The notes beneath the pieces are model-generated. The model was not told the origin of the DNA and did not search any database. It worked only from the letters and a program-made list of their open reading frames with translations. The translations under genes and the position numbers were made by a program. Below are positions 8,521-17,285 of a stretch of DNA of 64,000 nt, piece by piece. This DNA is from Maritimibacter sp. (lineage in GTDB: Bacteria; Pseudomonadota; Alphaproteobacteria; Rhodobacterales; Rhodobacteraceae): the NCBI GenBank assembly GCA_017792445.1, contig CP051232.1, forward strand, positions 3,756,001 through 3,820,000. Direction: 5' to 3'. The first letter of the stretch is position 1, and each line of letters starts with the position of its first letter.

Positions 8521-9342
8521 ATGGCCGAAACCCGCAAGGCAGTCGCCGAACTCGACCCGGTCTGGACCCGTATCCGGGCCGAGGCAGAGCAGGCCGTGGT
8601 GGATGAACCGCTCCTAGGCGGGCTCGTGCATTCGTCGATCCTGCATCACGCCTCGCTGGAGCGGGCGCTGGCTTACCGCGTGTCTCTGAAGCTGGCGTCG
8701 GGTGAGATGTCAGAGCAGATCCTGCGCGAGATCGCGGACGAGGCGCATGCGTCCGACCCGTCGCTGGGCGTCGCCGCGCGGGCCGATCTGGTTGCCGTGT
8801 TCGAGCGTGACCCGGCGTGCCACCGGTTCATGCAGGCGCTTTTGTACTTCAAGGGCTTTCAGGCGGTGCAGTCCTATCGCGTCGCGCACTGGCTTTGGCA
8901 GGAAGGCCGCTATGACATGGCCTATTTCATCCAGATGCGGGTGAGCGAGGTCTTTGGCGTCGACATCCATCCCGCCGCGACGGTCGGCAAGGGCATCATG
9001 ATCGACCACGCGCATTCCATCGTCATCGGCGAGACCGCGACGGTGGGCGACAACGTGTCGATGCTGCACTCGGTGACGCTGGGCGGCACCGGCAAGGAAG
9101 AACAGCAGCGCCATCCGACCATCGAGAACGGCGTGCTGATCGGGGCGGGCGCGAAGGTTCTGGGCAACATCACCGTGGGCCGGTGCAGCAAGGTCGCGGC
9201 CGGGTCCGTGGTGTTGCAGGACGTTCCACCGAAAAAGACCGTGGCCGGGGTTCCGGCGAAGATCGTCGGCGATGCCGGATGCGATCAGCCGTCGGTGTCG
9301 ATGGATCACCTGTTGAGCGGCAATCAGTTGCTTGGGATGTGA
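8521..9342 (+). CDS. cysE: Serine O-acetyltransferase
   Basis: A 273-residue enzyme that acetylates L-serine with acetyl-CoA to O-acetylserine, the first step of cysteine synthesis. The N-terminal helical domain (residues 1-140) is followed by left-handed beta-helix hexapeptide repeats (HPAATVGKGIMIDHAHSIVIGETATVGDN, then GAGAKVLGNITVG). The catalytic His is in DHAHS and a second in LHSVTLGGTG. The C-terminal tail resembles those that bind cysteine synthase. In Rhodobacterales cysE commonly sits beside the GTA cluster, which supports both assignments. Start ATG 8521 follows GGAAGGA. Confidence 0.97.
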   Translation: MAETRKAVAELDPVWTRIRAEAEQAVVDEPLLGGLVHSSILHHASLERALAYRVSLKLASGEMSEQILREIADEAHASDPSLGVAARADLVAVFERDPACHRFMQALLYFKGFQAVQSYRVAHWLWQEGRYDMAYFIQMRVSEVFGVDIHPAATVGKGIMIDHAHSIVIGETATVGDNVSMLHSVTLGGTGKEEQQRHPTIENGVLIGAGAKVLGNITVGRCSKVAAGSVVLQDVPPKKTVAGVPAKIVGDAGCDQPSVSMDHLLSGNQLLGM

Positions 9343-9353
9343 GGGTTAGGCGG

Positions 9354-9420
9354 GGATGGGGTGGAACCCCATCCTACGGTTTTTGGGGCCGATGGGGATG
9401 TGGTGGAACTCCGTCCTACG
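9354..9420. repeat. Two copies of a GC-rich palindromic intergenic repeat
   Basis: Copy 1 (9354-9378) has perfect 9-base arms GGATGGGGT and ACCCCATCC around GGA, followed by TACG. Copy 2 (9396-9420) matches it at 22 of 25 positions, 42 bases downstream; its palindrome is weaker. Both begin shortly after cysE stops. The design (stem ending in GG.TG, flanked by TACG) matches the array near 38.3 kb although the stem sequence differs. I read these as REP-like elements; a terminator role is possible for copy 1. Confidence 0.7.
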
Positions 9421-9456
9421 CTTGGGTCCGGGGAGTGAGGTTTTATCCTTCTCGGG

Positions 9457-9798
9457 CTATGGCTCTCCGATAAGCTGGTCGTAGGCTTCCAGCGCTTTCA
9501 CGCCGTACATGTAAGCCGGGCCGCCGCCCATCAGGGTGGCAACGCCGATCACGTCGGCGACGTCGTCCCGGGTTGCACCAGCCTTTGCGGCGGCCTGAAC
9601 GTGGAAGCCGATGCAGTCGACGCAGCGCTGTGCAATGCCGATAGCGAGCGCGATGAGTTCCTTCTCGCGCAGGGTCAGGCTTCCTTCGCCCATCGCGCCA
9701 CGGTGCATCGCGGTGAACCCGCGTCCGGCGGCTTCGTGGGTTTTCCGGTAGTCGGCGAGGTTGGCGCTCGTTTCGTCGAGGTGGTGTTTCCAGTCCAT
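9457..9798 (-). CDS. Carboxymuconolactone decarboxylase / AhpD-like protein
   Basis: A 113-residue all-helical protein of the carboxymuconolactone decarboxylase superfamily. The CVDCIGFH segment is the CxxC...H redox motif of the AhpD-like branch, so a peroxidase or disulfide reductase role is more likely than ring decarboxylation. The preferred start is MDWKHH (9798), preceded by GGAA six bases upstream; an ATG at 9810 would add four residues. It lies convergent with cysE and alone. Substrate unknown. Confidence 0.88.
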   Translation of the reverse strand: MDWKHHLDETSANLADYRKTHEAAGRGFTAMHRGAMGEGSLTLREKELIALAIGIAQRCVDCIGFHVQAAAKAGATRDDVADVIGVATLMGGGPAYMYGVKALEAYDQLIGEP

Positions 9799-9910
9799 GA
9801 GACATTCCATGCGTTGAATGGGATGTGACGGGTCTAGCGCCGGTCTCGTGGAGGTGCCTTGAGGTGGATCAAGCTTTTCGGATGGGCGGGGATAGCGTTG
9901 GTGCAGGCCA

Positions 9911-9947
9911 AAAAGAAACGGCCCGCCGGATGGCAGGCCGTTCTTTT
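9911..9947 (-). terminator. Intrinsic terminator after the pdh operon
   Basis: Arms AACGGCC (9917-9923) and GGCCGTT (9936-9942) pair perfectly around a 12-base loop that itself contains a GCC/GGC pair. Read on the minus strand, the stem is followed by TTTCTTTTT, a good uridine tract, 20 to 50 bases beyond the pdhC stop. On the plus strand it is followed by CTTTTC, so it may act in both directions. Confidence 0.88.
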
Positions 9948-9967
9948 CGATCAGAGCGATTGGCGGT

Positions 9968-11284
9968 TTAGGCCAGCATCGCCACCGGGTTTTCGAGGTT
10001 GTTCTTGATCGCGGTCAGCAGTTCGGCGCCAAGCGCGCCGTCGATGACCCGGTGGTCGACCGAGAGCGTCACCGACATCACCGTCGCCACGCCAAGCTCG
10101 CCATCGTCCTTCACCACCGGCTTCTTCACGCCCGCGCCAACCGCGAGGATCGCGCCGTGGGGCGGGTTGATGACGGCGTCGAAGTTGTCGATGCCGTACA
10201 TGCCGAGGTTCGAGATCGCGAAGGAGCCGCCGACATATTCATGCGGCGCCAGCTTGCGGTCGCGGGCGCGGCCGGCGAGATCCTTCATCTCGGCGGACAG
10301 GGCCGACAGGGTCTTCTGGTGCGCGTCCTTGATGACCGGCGTGAACAGGCCGCCGTCGATGGCCACGGCAACGGCCACGTCCGAGGGCGTCAGCTTGATG
10401 ATCCGGTCGCCGGCCCAGACGGCGTTGGCCGCCGGGATTTCCTGAAGCGCGTTGGCGCAGGCCTTGATGATGAAGTCGTTGACCGACAGCTTCACGCCCT
10501 TGGCTTCCAGTTGCTTGTTCAGCGTCGAGCGGAACTTCAGCAGGTCGTCCAGCTGGATGTCGCGGCGCAGGTAGAAGTGCGGGATCGTCTGCTTGGCCTC
10601 GGTGAGGCGGCTGGCGACCGTCTTGCGCATGCCGTCGAGCTTGACCTCTTCGAAGTCGCGCCCCTCGTACATCTTCACCACCTGCTCGTAGCCGGGGCCC
10701 GCAGGCGCGGCGGCAGCGGCGGCGGCCGGAGCCGATGCGGCGGGTTTGTCGGTGGCCTTCTGCGCGGTGGGCTGGGCGTTCTCGACGTCGGCCTTCACGA
10801 TGCGGCCCTTGGGGCCAGAGCCCTTGAGTTGGGTCAGGTCGATGCCCTTGTCCTTGGCGATCCGGCGCGCCAGCGGCGAGGCGAAGATGCGGCTGCCGTC
10901 AGAGGCTTCGGGCGCGGCGGGGGCGGCGCTGCCTTTCTCGGGGGCGGCCTGTGCCTCCTTCGGCGCCGGAGCGGCCTCGGCGCTTTCCGGTGCAGCGGCG
11001 GCGGGTGCGGCAGAGGCCTTGCCGATGTCGTCGGCGCTTTCGCCTTCGCCCAGCAGCACCGCGATCGGTGTGTTCACCTTCACGCCCTCGGTGCCCTCGT
11101 CGATCAGGATCTTGCCGACGACGCCTTCGTCGACGGCCTCGAATTCCATCGTCGCCTTGTCGGTCTCGATCTCGGCCAGCAGGTCGCCCGACGATACGGT
11201 GTCGCCTTCCTTGACCAGCCATTTCGCCAGCGTGCCTTCCTCCATCGTCGGAGACAGGGCGGGCATCAGAATTTCAGTCGGCAT
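9968..11284 (-). CDS. pdhC: Pyruvate dehydrogenase E2, dihydrolipoamide acetyltransferase
   Basis: A 438-residue E2 subunit that moves acetyl groups from E1 to CoA on a swinging lipoyl arm. Domains in order: one lipoyl domain (1-80, lysine in ETDKATMEF), an alanine/proline linker, the peripheral subunit-binding domain (FASPLARRIAKDKGIDL near 135-170), a second Ala-rich linker, and the catalytic acetyltransferase domain from about 205 ending with the DHRVIDGALGAELL active-site motif. The start MPTEIL at 11284 follows GGAGGAG; upstream in-frame sequence belongs to the preceding gene region. Last gene of the pdhA-pdhB-unknown-pdhC operon. Confidence 0.97.
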   Translation of the reverse strand: MPTEILMPALSPTMEEGTLAKWLVKEGDTVSSGDLLAEIETDKATMEFEAVDEGVVGKILIDEGTEGVKVNTPIAVLLGEGESADDIGKASAAPAAAAPESAEAAPAPKEAQAAPEKGSAAPAAPEASDGSRIFASPLARRIAKDKGIDLTQLKGSGPKGRIVKADVENAQPTAQKATDKPAASAPAAAAAAAPAGPGYEQVVKMYEGRDFEEVKLDGMRKTVASRLTEAKQTIPHFYLRRDIQLDDLLKFRSTLNKQLEAKGVKLSVNDFIIKACANALQEIPAANAVWAGDRIIKLTPSDVAVAVAIDGGLFTPVIKDAHQKTLSALSAEMKDLAGRARDRKLAPHEYVGGSFAISNLGMYGIDNFDAVINPPHGAILAVGAGVKKPVVKDDGELGVATVMSVTLSVDHRVIDGALGAELLTAIKNNLENPVAMLA

Positions 11285-11288
11285 CTCT

Positions 11289-11552
11289 TTACTCCTCCAC
11301 GAGCGACAGCCGGTCGAACGGCGCGCGGATCCGCGTGTCGCCACGGGACATTTTGGTCAGGGCTTTCTCGATCTTGGTGCGGTGCAGCGCGATCCACGTA
11401 TAGACATCCTGATGCTCGGGCCGGGGCCCTGCGGATTTCAGAAGCCAGTCCGTCACCAGCGTTTCTGGGACGAGACCGCGGATGGTGCGGTCTCCGTCCT
11501 GGAAGCTGATGCGGTAGGCGCCCTGTTCCATGTCTATGCCGTGGACCTCCAC
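11289..11552 (-). CDS. Small protein of unknown function between pdhB and pdhC
   Basis: An 87-residue protein, GTG start at 11552 with GAGGA seven bases upstream, ten bases after pdhB and four before pdhC. Sequence: a beta-rich N-terminus (GAYRISFQDGDRTIRGLVP), then a helical, basic C-terminus (WIALHRTKIEKALTKMSRGD). I do not recognise a family with confidence. Its place inside the pyruvate dehydrogenase operon, with tight spacing on both sides, argues that it is a real gene, perhaps for complex assembly or regulation. Confidence 0.78.
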   Translation of the reverse strand: MEVHGIDMEQGAYRISFQDGDRTIRGLVPETLVTDWLLKSAGPRPEHQDVYTWIALHRTKIEKALTKMSRGDTRIRAPFDRLSLVEE

Positions 11553-11562
11553 TGCGTCATCC

Positions 11563-12933
11563 TCAGCGGTAGGTGACCGCCTTGACCGCGTCCATGACTT
11601 CCTTGGTGGAGGTCAGGGCGAGCTTTTCGAGGTTCGCGGCGTAGGGCATCGGAACGTCCTTGCCGGTGCAGTTGATCACCGGGGCGTCGAGGTAGTCGAA
11701 CGCTTCCTGCATGATCGTCGCCGACAGGTAGTTGCCGATCGAACAGACCGGGAAGCCTTCCTCGACCGTGACGCAGCGGTTGGTCTTCATGATCGACTTC
11801 ACCACCGTCTCGGTGTCCATCGGACGGATCGTGCGCAGGTCGATCACCTCGGCCGAGATGCCTTCCTTCGCCAGCTCGTCCGCTGCTTCCAGCGCGTAGG
11901 TCATGCCGATGCCGAATGACACGATGGTCACGTCATCGCCCTCGCGCCAGATCTTCGCCTTGCCAAGCGGGACGGTGTAATCGTCCAGCGCCGGAACGTC
12001 GAAAGAGCGGCCGTAGAGGATCTCGTTTTCCAGGAACACGACCGGGTTCGGATCGCGGATGGCGGATTTCAGCAAGCCCTTGGCGTCGGCGGCAGAGTAG
12101 GGCTGCACCACCTTCATGCCGGGGATGTGGGCGTACCACGCGGCGTAGTCCTGGCTGTGCTGGGCGGCCACGCGGGCGGCGGCGCCGTTCGGGCCGCGGA
12201 ACACGATCGGACAGCCCATCTGGCCGCCGGACATGTACAGCGTCTTGGCCGCCGAGTTGATGATCTGGTCGATCGCCTGCATCGCGAAGTTGAAGGTCAT
12301 GAACTCGACGATGGGGCGCAGACCGGCAAAGGCCGCGCCGACGCCGAGACCGGCGAAGCCGTGCTCGGTGATCGGCGTGTCGATCACGCGGCGGTCCGAG
12401 AACTCGTCCAGCAGGCCTTGCGTCACCTTGTAGGCGCCCTGGTACTCGGCGACTTCCTCGCCCATGACGAAAACGCTGTCGTCGCGGCGCATTTCCTCGG
12501 CCATCGCGTCGCGCAGGGCTTCGCGGACCGTGGTCGACTTCATCTCGGTCCCGGCGGGGATGTCCTTTTCCTCGGGGACCTTCACCTGCACCGGCGATTT
12601 CGCCTGTGCGGGGGCAGGGGCCTCGGCCGTCTCTTCGCTTTCGGAAGAGCTTTCTGCCGGAGCCGACGTTTCCGCCGCGCTCATGTTCTCGCCCTCTTCG
12701 CCGATGATGGCGATGGGGGTGTTGACCTTCACGCCCTCGGTGCCCTCGGCGATCAGGATCTTGCCGATCACACCCTCATCGACGGCTTCGAATTCCATCG
12801 TCGCCTTGTCGGTCTCGATCTCGGCAAGGATGTCGCCGGACGACACGGTGTCGCCTTCCTTGACCATCCATTTCGCCAGCGTGCCCTCTTCCATCGTGGG
12901 GCTGAGCGCCGGCATGAGAATTTCAGTTGCCAT
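11563..12933 (-). CDS. pdhB: Pyruvate dehydrogenase E1 beta subunit with N-terminal lipoyl domain
   Basis: A 456-residue protein. Residues 1-80 form a complete lipoyl domain (lysine in [15 protein letters not shown]) almost identical to that of the E2 subunit, followed by an Ala/Pro/Glu linker to about 125. The transketolase-type E1 beta domain covers the rest ([47 protein letters not shown]). With pdhA it decarboxylates pyruvate using thiamine diphosphate. A lipoylated E1 beta is a known alphaproteobacterial peculiarity. The gene follows pdhA by 33 bases. Confidence 0.97.
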   Translation of the reverse strand: MATEILMPALSPTMEEGTLAKWMVKEGDTVSSGDILAEIETDKATMEFEAVDEGVIGKILIAEGTEGVKVNTPIAIIGEEGENMSAAETSAPAESSSESEETAEAPAPAQAKSPVQVKVPEEKDIPAGTEMKSTTVREALRDAMAEEMRRDDSVFVMGEEVAEYQGAYKVTQGLLDEFSDRRVIDTPITEHGFAGLGVGAAFAGLRPIVEFMTFNFAMQAIDQIINSAAKTLYMSGGQMGCPIVFRGPNGAAARVAAQHSQDYAAWYAHIPGMKVVQPYSAADAKGLLKSAIRDPNPVVFLENEILYGRSFDVPALDDYTVPLGKAKIWREGDDVTIVSFGIGMTYALEAADELAKEGISAEVIDLRTIRPMDTETVVKSIMKTNRCVTVEEGFPVCSIGNYLSATIMQEAFDYLDAPVINCTGKDVPMPYAANLEKLALTSTKEVMDAVKAVTYR

Positions 12934-12966
12934 TCGTGGCCTCCCTAAAGTCCTTGCGCGCCGGCC

Positions 12967-13983
12967 TCAGGCCGCGTCGTCCTGCGGCAGTTCTTCGGCG
13001 TAGACATCCGTCCACAGCTCTTCGAGCGCCGGTTCCGGGCTTTCCTTCGCGAAGTCGGCAGAGTCGTTGATGATCTCCTTGATCTCTTTGTCGATCGCCT
13101 TGAGATCGTCCTCGCTTGCATAGTTGCCGTCGAGGATCAGCTTGCGCACCGCCTCGATGGGGTCGCGTTCCTCGCGCATTTTCTGCACTTCCTCGCGGGT
13201 CCGGTACTTGGCCGGGTCCGACATCGAGTGGCCGCGGTAACGGTAGGTCTTCACCTCGAGGATGTAGGGGCCGTCCCCCTTGCGGCAGTGCGCCACCGCC
13301 TTCTCGCCAGCGGCCTTGACCGCAAGGACGTCCATGCCGTCGACTTCCTCGCCGGGAATGCCGAACGCCTCGCCGCGGGTGTAGATCGCGGGGGTCGAGG
13401 TCGACCGTTTCTGCGACGTGCCCATGGCGTATTGGTTGTTCTCGATGACGAAGATCACCGGAAGCTTCCACAGCGCGGCCATGTTGAAGGCCTCGTAGAC
13501 CTGGCCCTGGTTGGCGGCGCCGTCCCCGAAGTAGGTGTAGCAGACGTTGTCGTTTCCGTTGTACTTGTTGGCGAAGGCAAGGCCCGCGCCCAGCGGCACG
13601 TTGGCCCCCACGATGCCGTGGCCGCCGTAGAATTCCTTCTCTTTCGAGAACATGTGCATCGAGCCGCCCTTGCCCTTCGAGTACCCGCCTTCGCGGCCCG
13701 TGAGCTCGGCCATCACGCCCTTGGGGTCCATGCCGCAGGCCAGCATGTGGCCGTGGTCGCGGTAGGTGGTGATGCGCTGGTCGCCTTCCTTGGAGGTGGC
13801 CTCGAGACCCACGACCACGGCTTCCTGTCCGATGTAGAGGTGGCAGAAACCGCCGATCAGACCCATGCCATACAACTGGCCCGCTTTCTCTTCGAAGCGT
13901 CGGATCTGAAGCATTTCCCGGTAGTAGTTCAACAGCTCTTCCATCGAGGCGCTGTTCTTCTTCGCACGACTGCGGGTGGCCAT
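12967..13983 (-). CDS. pdhA: Pyruvate dehydrogenase E1 alpha subunit
   Basis: A 338-residue E1 alpha subunit, first gene of the operon. The thiamine diphosphate motif GDGAANQGQVYEAFNMAALWKLPVIFVIENN is intact near 165-195, and the phosphorylation-loop region with RYRGHSMSDPAKYR is present. The N-terminus (MATRSRAKKNSASMEELLNYYREMLQIRRFEEKAGQLYGMGLIGGFCHLY) matches the family. Start ATG 13983 has GGGAGGAGA just upstream. A palindrome at 14015-14028 lies 32 bases before the start and is a likely operator. Confidence 0.97.
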   Translation of the reverse strand: MATRSRAKKNSASMEELLNYYREMLQIRRFEEKAGQLYGMGLIGGFCHLYIGQEAVVVGLEATSKEGDQRITTYRDHGHMLACGMDPKGVMAELTGREGGYSKGKGGSMHMFSKEKEFYGGHGIVGANVPLGAGLAFANKYNGNDNVCYTYFGDGAANQGQVYEAFNMAALWKLPVIFVIENNQYAMGTSQKRSTSTPAIYTRGEAFGIPGEEVDGMDVLAVKAAGEKAVAHCRKGDGPYILEVKTYRYRGHSMSDPAKYRTREEVQKMREERDPIEAVRKLILDGNYASEDDLKAIDKEIKEIINDSADFAKESPEPALEELWTDVYAEELPQDDAA

Positions 13984-14014
13984 GTCGGCGTCTCCTCCCT
14001 CTCTCGCGGCAATA

Positions 14015-14028
14015 GTTTAGCGTTAAAC
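14015..14028. promoter_or_regulatory. Palindrome upstream of pdhA, probable regulator site
   Basis: GTTTAGCGTTAAAC contains the core TTAGCGTTAA, one base from the perfect TTAGCGCTAA upstream of zwf. It lies 32 bases from the pdhA start codon in an AT-richer patch where a promoter would be expected. Shared sites at pdhA, fba and zwf suggest a LacI-type regulator of central carbon metabolism; see findings. Confidence 0.5.
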
Positions 14029-14169
14029 AATCCCATAACGCAGAGCCGCCGGCATTGCGACAGTAAATTTCCGCGACGGCCTGCCGGGCTGCTATGCGCA
14101 ACAGGCATAACTGCACCGCAGACTGAGGATTTCAACGAGAAAATCGGGATGCGCCCTGCGGCGCGGGGG

Positions 14170-14472
14170 TCAGTGGACGATGACTTCGTCGTTGCGCACA
14201 AGGCCCAGAACCTCGCGCGCGCGCTCGTCCAGCAGGTCGAGGTCAAGGTACTCGTCGGACAGGCGGCGGGTCTTGTTGCGCAGTTCGGCAACTTCGATCT
14301 CCAGCGCGTCGACCTCTTTTTGCAGCAGATTGGCTTCCGCCTCGATCTGGATGCGGCGGAACAGGCCATAGTCGCCCTGCACGCTGGCGAAGGTGAAGTA
14401 GCTGCCCAGCGTGAAGACGACCGCGAAGAACGCGATCACGCCGAATGCCGGTGCCTTGCGGGGTCTGCCCAT
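14170..14472 (-). CDS. Septum formation initiator protein, DivIC/FtsB-like
   Basis: A 100-residue inner membrane protein: short cytoplasmic N-terminus (MGRPRKAPAF), one transmembrane helix (about 10-30), then a periplasmic coiled coil (IQIEAEANLLQKEVDALEIEVAELRNKTRRLSDEYLDLDLLDERAREVLGL). This is the shape of FtsB/DivIC, which bridges FtsL and FtsQ in the divisome. The start MGRPRK is chosen because longer readings add an unrelated arginine/proline-rich stretch. Neighbourhood beside pdhA is common in alphaproteobacteria. Confidence 0.9.
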   Translation of the reverse strand: MGRPRKAPAFGVIAFFAVVFTLGSYFTFASVQGDYGLFRRIQIEAEANLLQKEVDALEIEVAELRNKTRRLSDEYLDLDLLDERAREVLGLVRNDEVIVH

Positions 14473-14594
14473 TAACTGCCTCGTATCGTCTCTTTCGGAC
14501 GTTGGGGATGACAATCGCATACCGATAAGCCTTTGTGAATCCCTATAATGACGGGCAAGCTGCTTTGTGATCGCGTGCGTGAGGAGGATGCCGC

Positions 14595-16202
14595 ATGTCC
14601 CGTCCAGCCCCGAGGTCCGAACTGGCCACCCACGTGGTCGAGAACCAGCCGCCGGCGCGCGTTCCCGCGCTGTGGGAGGACGACCTGCCGCTGCGGCAGG
14701 CGGTGGCGGCGGCAGGCGGGCAGGCGGATGCGCTGAAGGACTTCGCGGGCGTCTTGTCGGACCCCGCGATGATCGAGGCGGGGCGCGAAGCGAACCGCCA
14801 TCCGCCCGAACTGCGCCTGTTCGACCGGGGCGGGCGGCGGCTGGACGAGGTCGCGTTCCATCCCGCCTATCACCAGTTGATGACCGCCGGAGCACAGGCC
14901 GGCTACAGCGCCGTCGCGTGGGAGCCGCGCCCGGGCGGCCACGTGACGCATGCCGCGATGGTCTATCTGCAAAGCCAGGTCGAGCCGGGCACCTGCTGCC
15001 CGCTGACGATGACCTATGCCGCCGTCCCGGCGCTGGCGGGCTCGCCGCTGGCCGATGCGTGGCTGCCGAAGCTGACCGCGCGCGCCTATGACCCGTCGGT
15101 TGCCCCGGTGGCCGGGAAACGCGCCGCGACGCTGGGCATGGCGATGACCGAGAAGCAGGGCGGGTCCGACGTGCGCGCCAACACCACCCGCGCTACGCCG
15201 GACGGCGACGCATGGCGGCTGACGGGGCACAAATGGTTCTGCTCGGCGCCGATGTCCGACGGCTTTCTGACGCTGGCGCAGACCGAGGGCGGATTGTCCT
15301 GCTTCCTCGTTCCGCGCTGGCTGGAGGGCGAACGCAACCGGGTCCAGATCCAGCGGCTGAAGGACAAGCTCGGCAACCGCGCCAACGCGTCGTCCGAGAT
15401 CGAGTATCACGGCGCGCTGGCCTACATGGTTGGCGACGAGGGGCAGGGCGTGCGCAGGATCATCCGCATGGTGCATCACACGCGGCTCGACACCGCGATG
15501 GCGCCGGCGGGCCTGATGCGCGCGGCGCTGGCCGAGGCGGCGCATTGGTGCCGGCACCGCACCGTGTTCCAGAAGAAGCTGATCGACCAGCCCCTGATGC
15601 GGGCGGTGCTGGCCGACCTCGCGCTTGATGTCGAGGGCACGCTGGCGCTGGGGCTGCGGGTGGCGCAGGCGTTCGACACGGGCAGTGACGGCTTTGCCCG
15701 CATCGCGGTGGCGCTGGCCAAGTTCCTTGGCAACAAGCGCGCGCCGGGGATGATCTACGAGGCGATGGAGACGCTGGGCGGCATGGGCTATGTCGAGGAC
15801 ACGCCGCTGCCGCTGCTGTACCGCGAGGCGCCGCTGAACTCGATCTGGGAAGGCTCGGGGAATGTCATCTGCCTCGACATCCTGCGCACGCTGGCCCGCG
15901 ATCCGGAAGCGGCAGGGGCGCTGACCGACGCGCTCGACGCCGCAAGGGGCGCAGACACCCGCTATGACGCCGCGCTTCGCGATTTCCGCGCCACGTGGCA
16001 CGGCCTGCCGCCCGAGGCCGAGGCGCGCTTTTTCGCCGAACGCGCCGCCACGCTTCTGACCGCCGCCACGCTGACCGCCACCGCGCCAGAGGTCGCGGGC
16101 CCCTACATCGCCGCCCGTCTTGCCGACAGCCGTGGCCTTATCGCCGGCGCGGTCCGGGAAAGCGACGCCACCCCGATCCTCGCCCGCATCCTGCCCGACT
16201 AG
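14595..16202 (+). CDS. AidB-like acyl-CoA dehydrogenase family protein
   Basis: A 535-residue flavoprotein of the AidB type. The N-terminal extension of about 150 residues (HVVENQPPARVPALWEDDLPLRQAV) and the block MAMTEKQGGSDVRANTT are AidB signatures; LYREAPLNSIWEGSGNVICLDILR near 410-435 carries the conserved C-terminal helix. E. coli AidB binds FAD and DNA and responds to alkylation; many relatives may instead act on acyl-CoA thioesters. Nothing adjacent indicates the substrate. Start ATG 14595 has GAGGAGGAT upstream. A structured repeat begins 9 bases after the stop. Confidence 0.9.
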   Translation: MSRPAPRSELATHVVENQPPARVPALWEDDLPLRQAVAAAGGQADALKDFAGVLSDPAMIEAGREANRHPPELRLFDRGGRRLDEVAFHPAYHQLMTAGAQAGYSAVAWEPRPGGHVTHAAMVYLQSQVEPGTCCPLTMTYAAVPALAGSPLADAWLPKLTARAYDPSVAPVAGKRAATLGMAMTEKQGGSDVRANTTRATPDGDAWRLTGHKWFCSAPMSDGFLTLAQTEGGLSCFLVPRWLEGERNRVQIQRLKDKLGNRANASSEIEYHGALAYMVGDEGQGVRRIIRMVHHTRLDTAMAPAGLMRAALAEAAHWCRHRTVFQKKLIDQPLMRAVLADLALDVEGTLALGLRVAQAFDTGSDGFARIAVALAKFLGNKRAPGMIYEAMETLGGMGYVEDTPLPLLYREAPLNSIWEGSGNVICLDILRTLARDPEAAGALTDALDAARGADTRYDAALRDFRATWHGLPPEAEARFFAERAATLLTAATLTATAPEVAGPYIAARLADSRGLIAGAVRESDATPILARILPD

Positions 16203-16210
16203 GCCGCGGG

Positions 16211-16268
16211 GCTTCTTCTCTTGCCAAGTACCTCGGGGGAGCCGCGCAGCGGCGGGGGCAGAGCCCCC
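16211..16268 (+). repeat. Structured intergenic element with leader and two hairpins (copy 1)
   Basis: A pyrimidine-rich leader CTTCTTCTCTTGCC (from 16212) followed by hairpin GCCGC-GCA-GCGGC (16241-16253) and hairpin GGGGGC-AGA-GCCCCC (16254-16268). The second hairpin is identical to one near 43.86 kb read on the minus strand, and the first differs in sequence but keeps its pairing. It begins 9 bases after the stop of the AidB-like gene, in the same orientation. Confidence 0.72.
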
Positions 16269-16270
16269 AT

Positions 16271-16309
16271 GTCCTTACCCGTCCTTACCCGTCCTTACCC
16301 GTCCTTACT
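16271..16309. repeat. Tandem decamer repeat GTCCTTACCC, four copies
   Basis: Three exact copies of GTCCTTACCC and a fourth ending ACTC run head to tail. The last copy includes the stop codon of the DUF3179 gene on the minus strand (TAA at 16305-16307), so copy number changes would affect the 3' end of that gene. Confidence 0.9.
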
Positions 16310-17285
16310 CGGCCACCATCCATTCGCCCTCGGGATAGAAGGCGTGGAAGGCGAAGGCGAACATCAGATCGTGCGGCACGTCCGCGCCCGAGGCGTCGCG
16401 GACCCGGATGCTGCCCACCTCGCGCCCCTTCGCGATCTCGCCGCTGTCCAGCGCCGAGGCCTGTCCGGCGGTCCAGCTGATCGTCACGCCCGCCTCAGAG
16501 ATTTCGCCCGCCTCAGCCAGCCGGGGCAGCGGCCACGCCCGGTCGCCCACCCGCACCACGCGGGCGAGGGGCGGGATGCCGTGGGGCGGCATCTCTCCGT
16601 TGTAAAGGAAGGGTTTCGCCAGGCTGTCGTAACCCGCGTAAGGGTTGGTGCCATAGCGGCGGTCCCAGTCTGGTTCGGCCATCACCATGCCATCGGGATG
16701 CGCCGCGCGGAACTGGGCCCAGCCTTCCATCCACGACGGCAGCTGCGTCAGGCGGGCGCCAGTCAGCTCGCCCACGATCGCCTCTCCCAGCGCCTGCTGC
16801 CACCAGCTTTCGGTCTCGCGGTCGTACATCACCATGTCCGAGTTCCGCAGCTTGCCCGTCACCCCGAAGCTCAGGTCGCGGCCGTCGACGCGCCGGTGGA
16901 ACACGAGGGCCGAGTTGCACAGCGGGCAGAAGGTCACCGCCACGGGCACATCGGCCACCGTGTCGTTCACGATCTCATGCCACGTCAGATAGCGGATCGG
17001 GTAGGCGCGGGCGGGCACGCCCGGCAGGTCCAGCACGATCACCGGCTCGCGGTCGCCCAGCGGCGGTCCGTCGGCGGCGGGCACGAAGACCGGCCCGTCC
17101 AGCGCGGGGATGCCGTCGCGGGGCGGTCCGCCCGACAGGATCTCGGTCCAGCTCTCGACGGTGGTGGTGGCGAAATCCGTGTTCGGCCACTCGGATCGCC
17201 AGAACGGCGGCTCTGCCGGGGCGGGAGCGGCGAGCAGCGCCGATAGAAGGGCAGCCAGCGCGACTGGCGGGAAGGGTCGAGGCAT
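16305..17285 (-). CDS. DUF3179 domain-containing exported protein
   Basis: A 326-residue protein with a clear signal peptide (MPRPFPPVALAALLSALLAAPAPA). The mature part has the DUF3179 hallmarks: VPPRDGIPALDGP-type segment, RAYPIRYLTWHEIVNDTVADVPVAVTFCPLCNSALVF with a CPLC pair near 200, and SWWQQALGEAIVGEL. Function unknown; the cysteine pair suggests metal or redox binding. The start at 17285 is chosen because the upstream reading frame is proline/arginine-rich and lies before the signal peptide. The stop lies inside a decamer repeat. Confidence 0.88.
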   Translation of the reverse strand: MPRPFPPVALAALLSALLAAPAPAEPPFWRSEWPNTDFATTTVESWTEILSGGPPRDGIPALDGPVFVPAADGPPLGDREPVIVLDLPGVPARAYPIRYLTWHEIVNDTVADVPVAVTFCPLCNSALVFHRRVDGRDLSFGVTGKLRNSDMVMYDRETESWWQQALGEAIVGELTGARLTQLPSWMEGWAQFRAAHPDGMVMAEPDWDRRYGTNPYAGYDSLAKPFLYNGEMPPHGIPPLARVVRVGDRAWPLPRLAEAGEISEAGVTISWTAGQASALDSGEIAKGREVGSIRVRDASGADVPHDLMFAFAFHAFYPEGEWMVAE

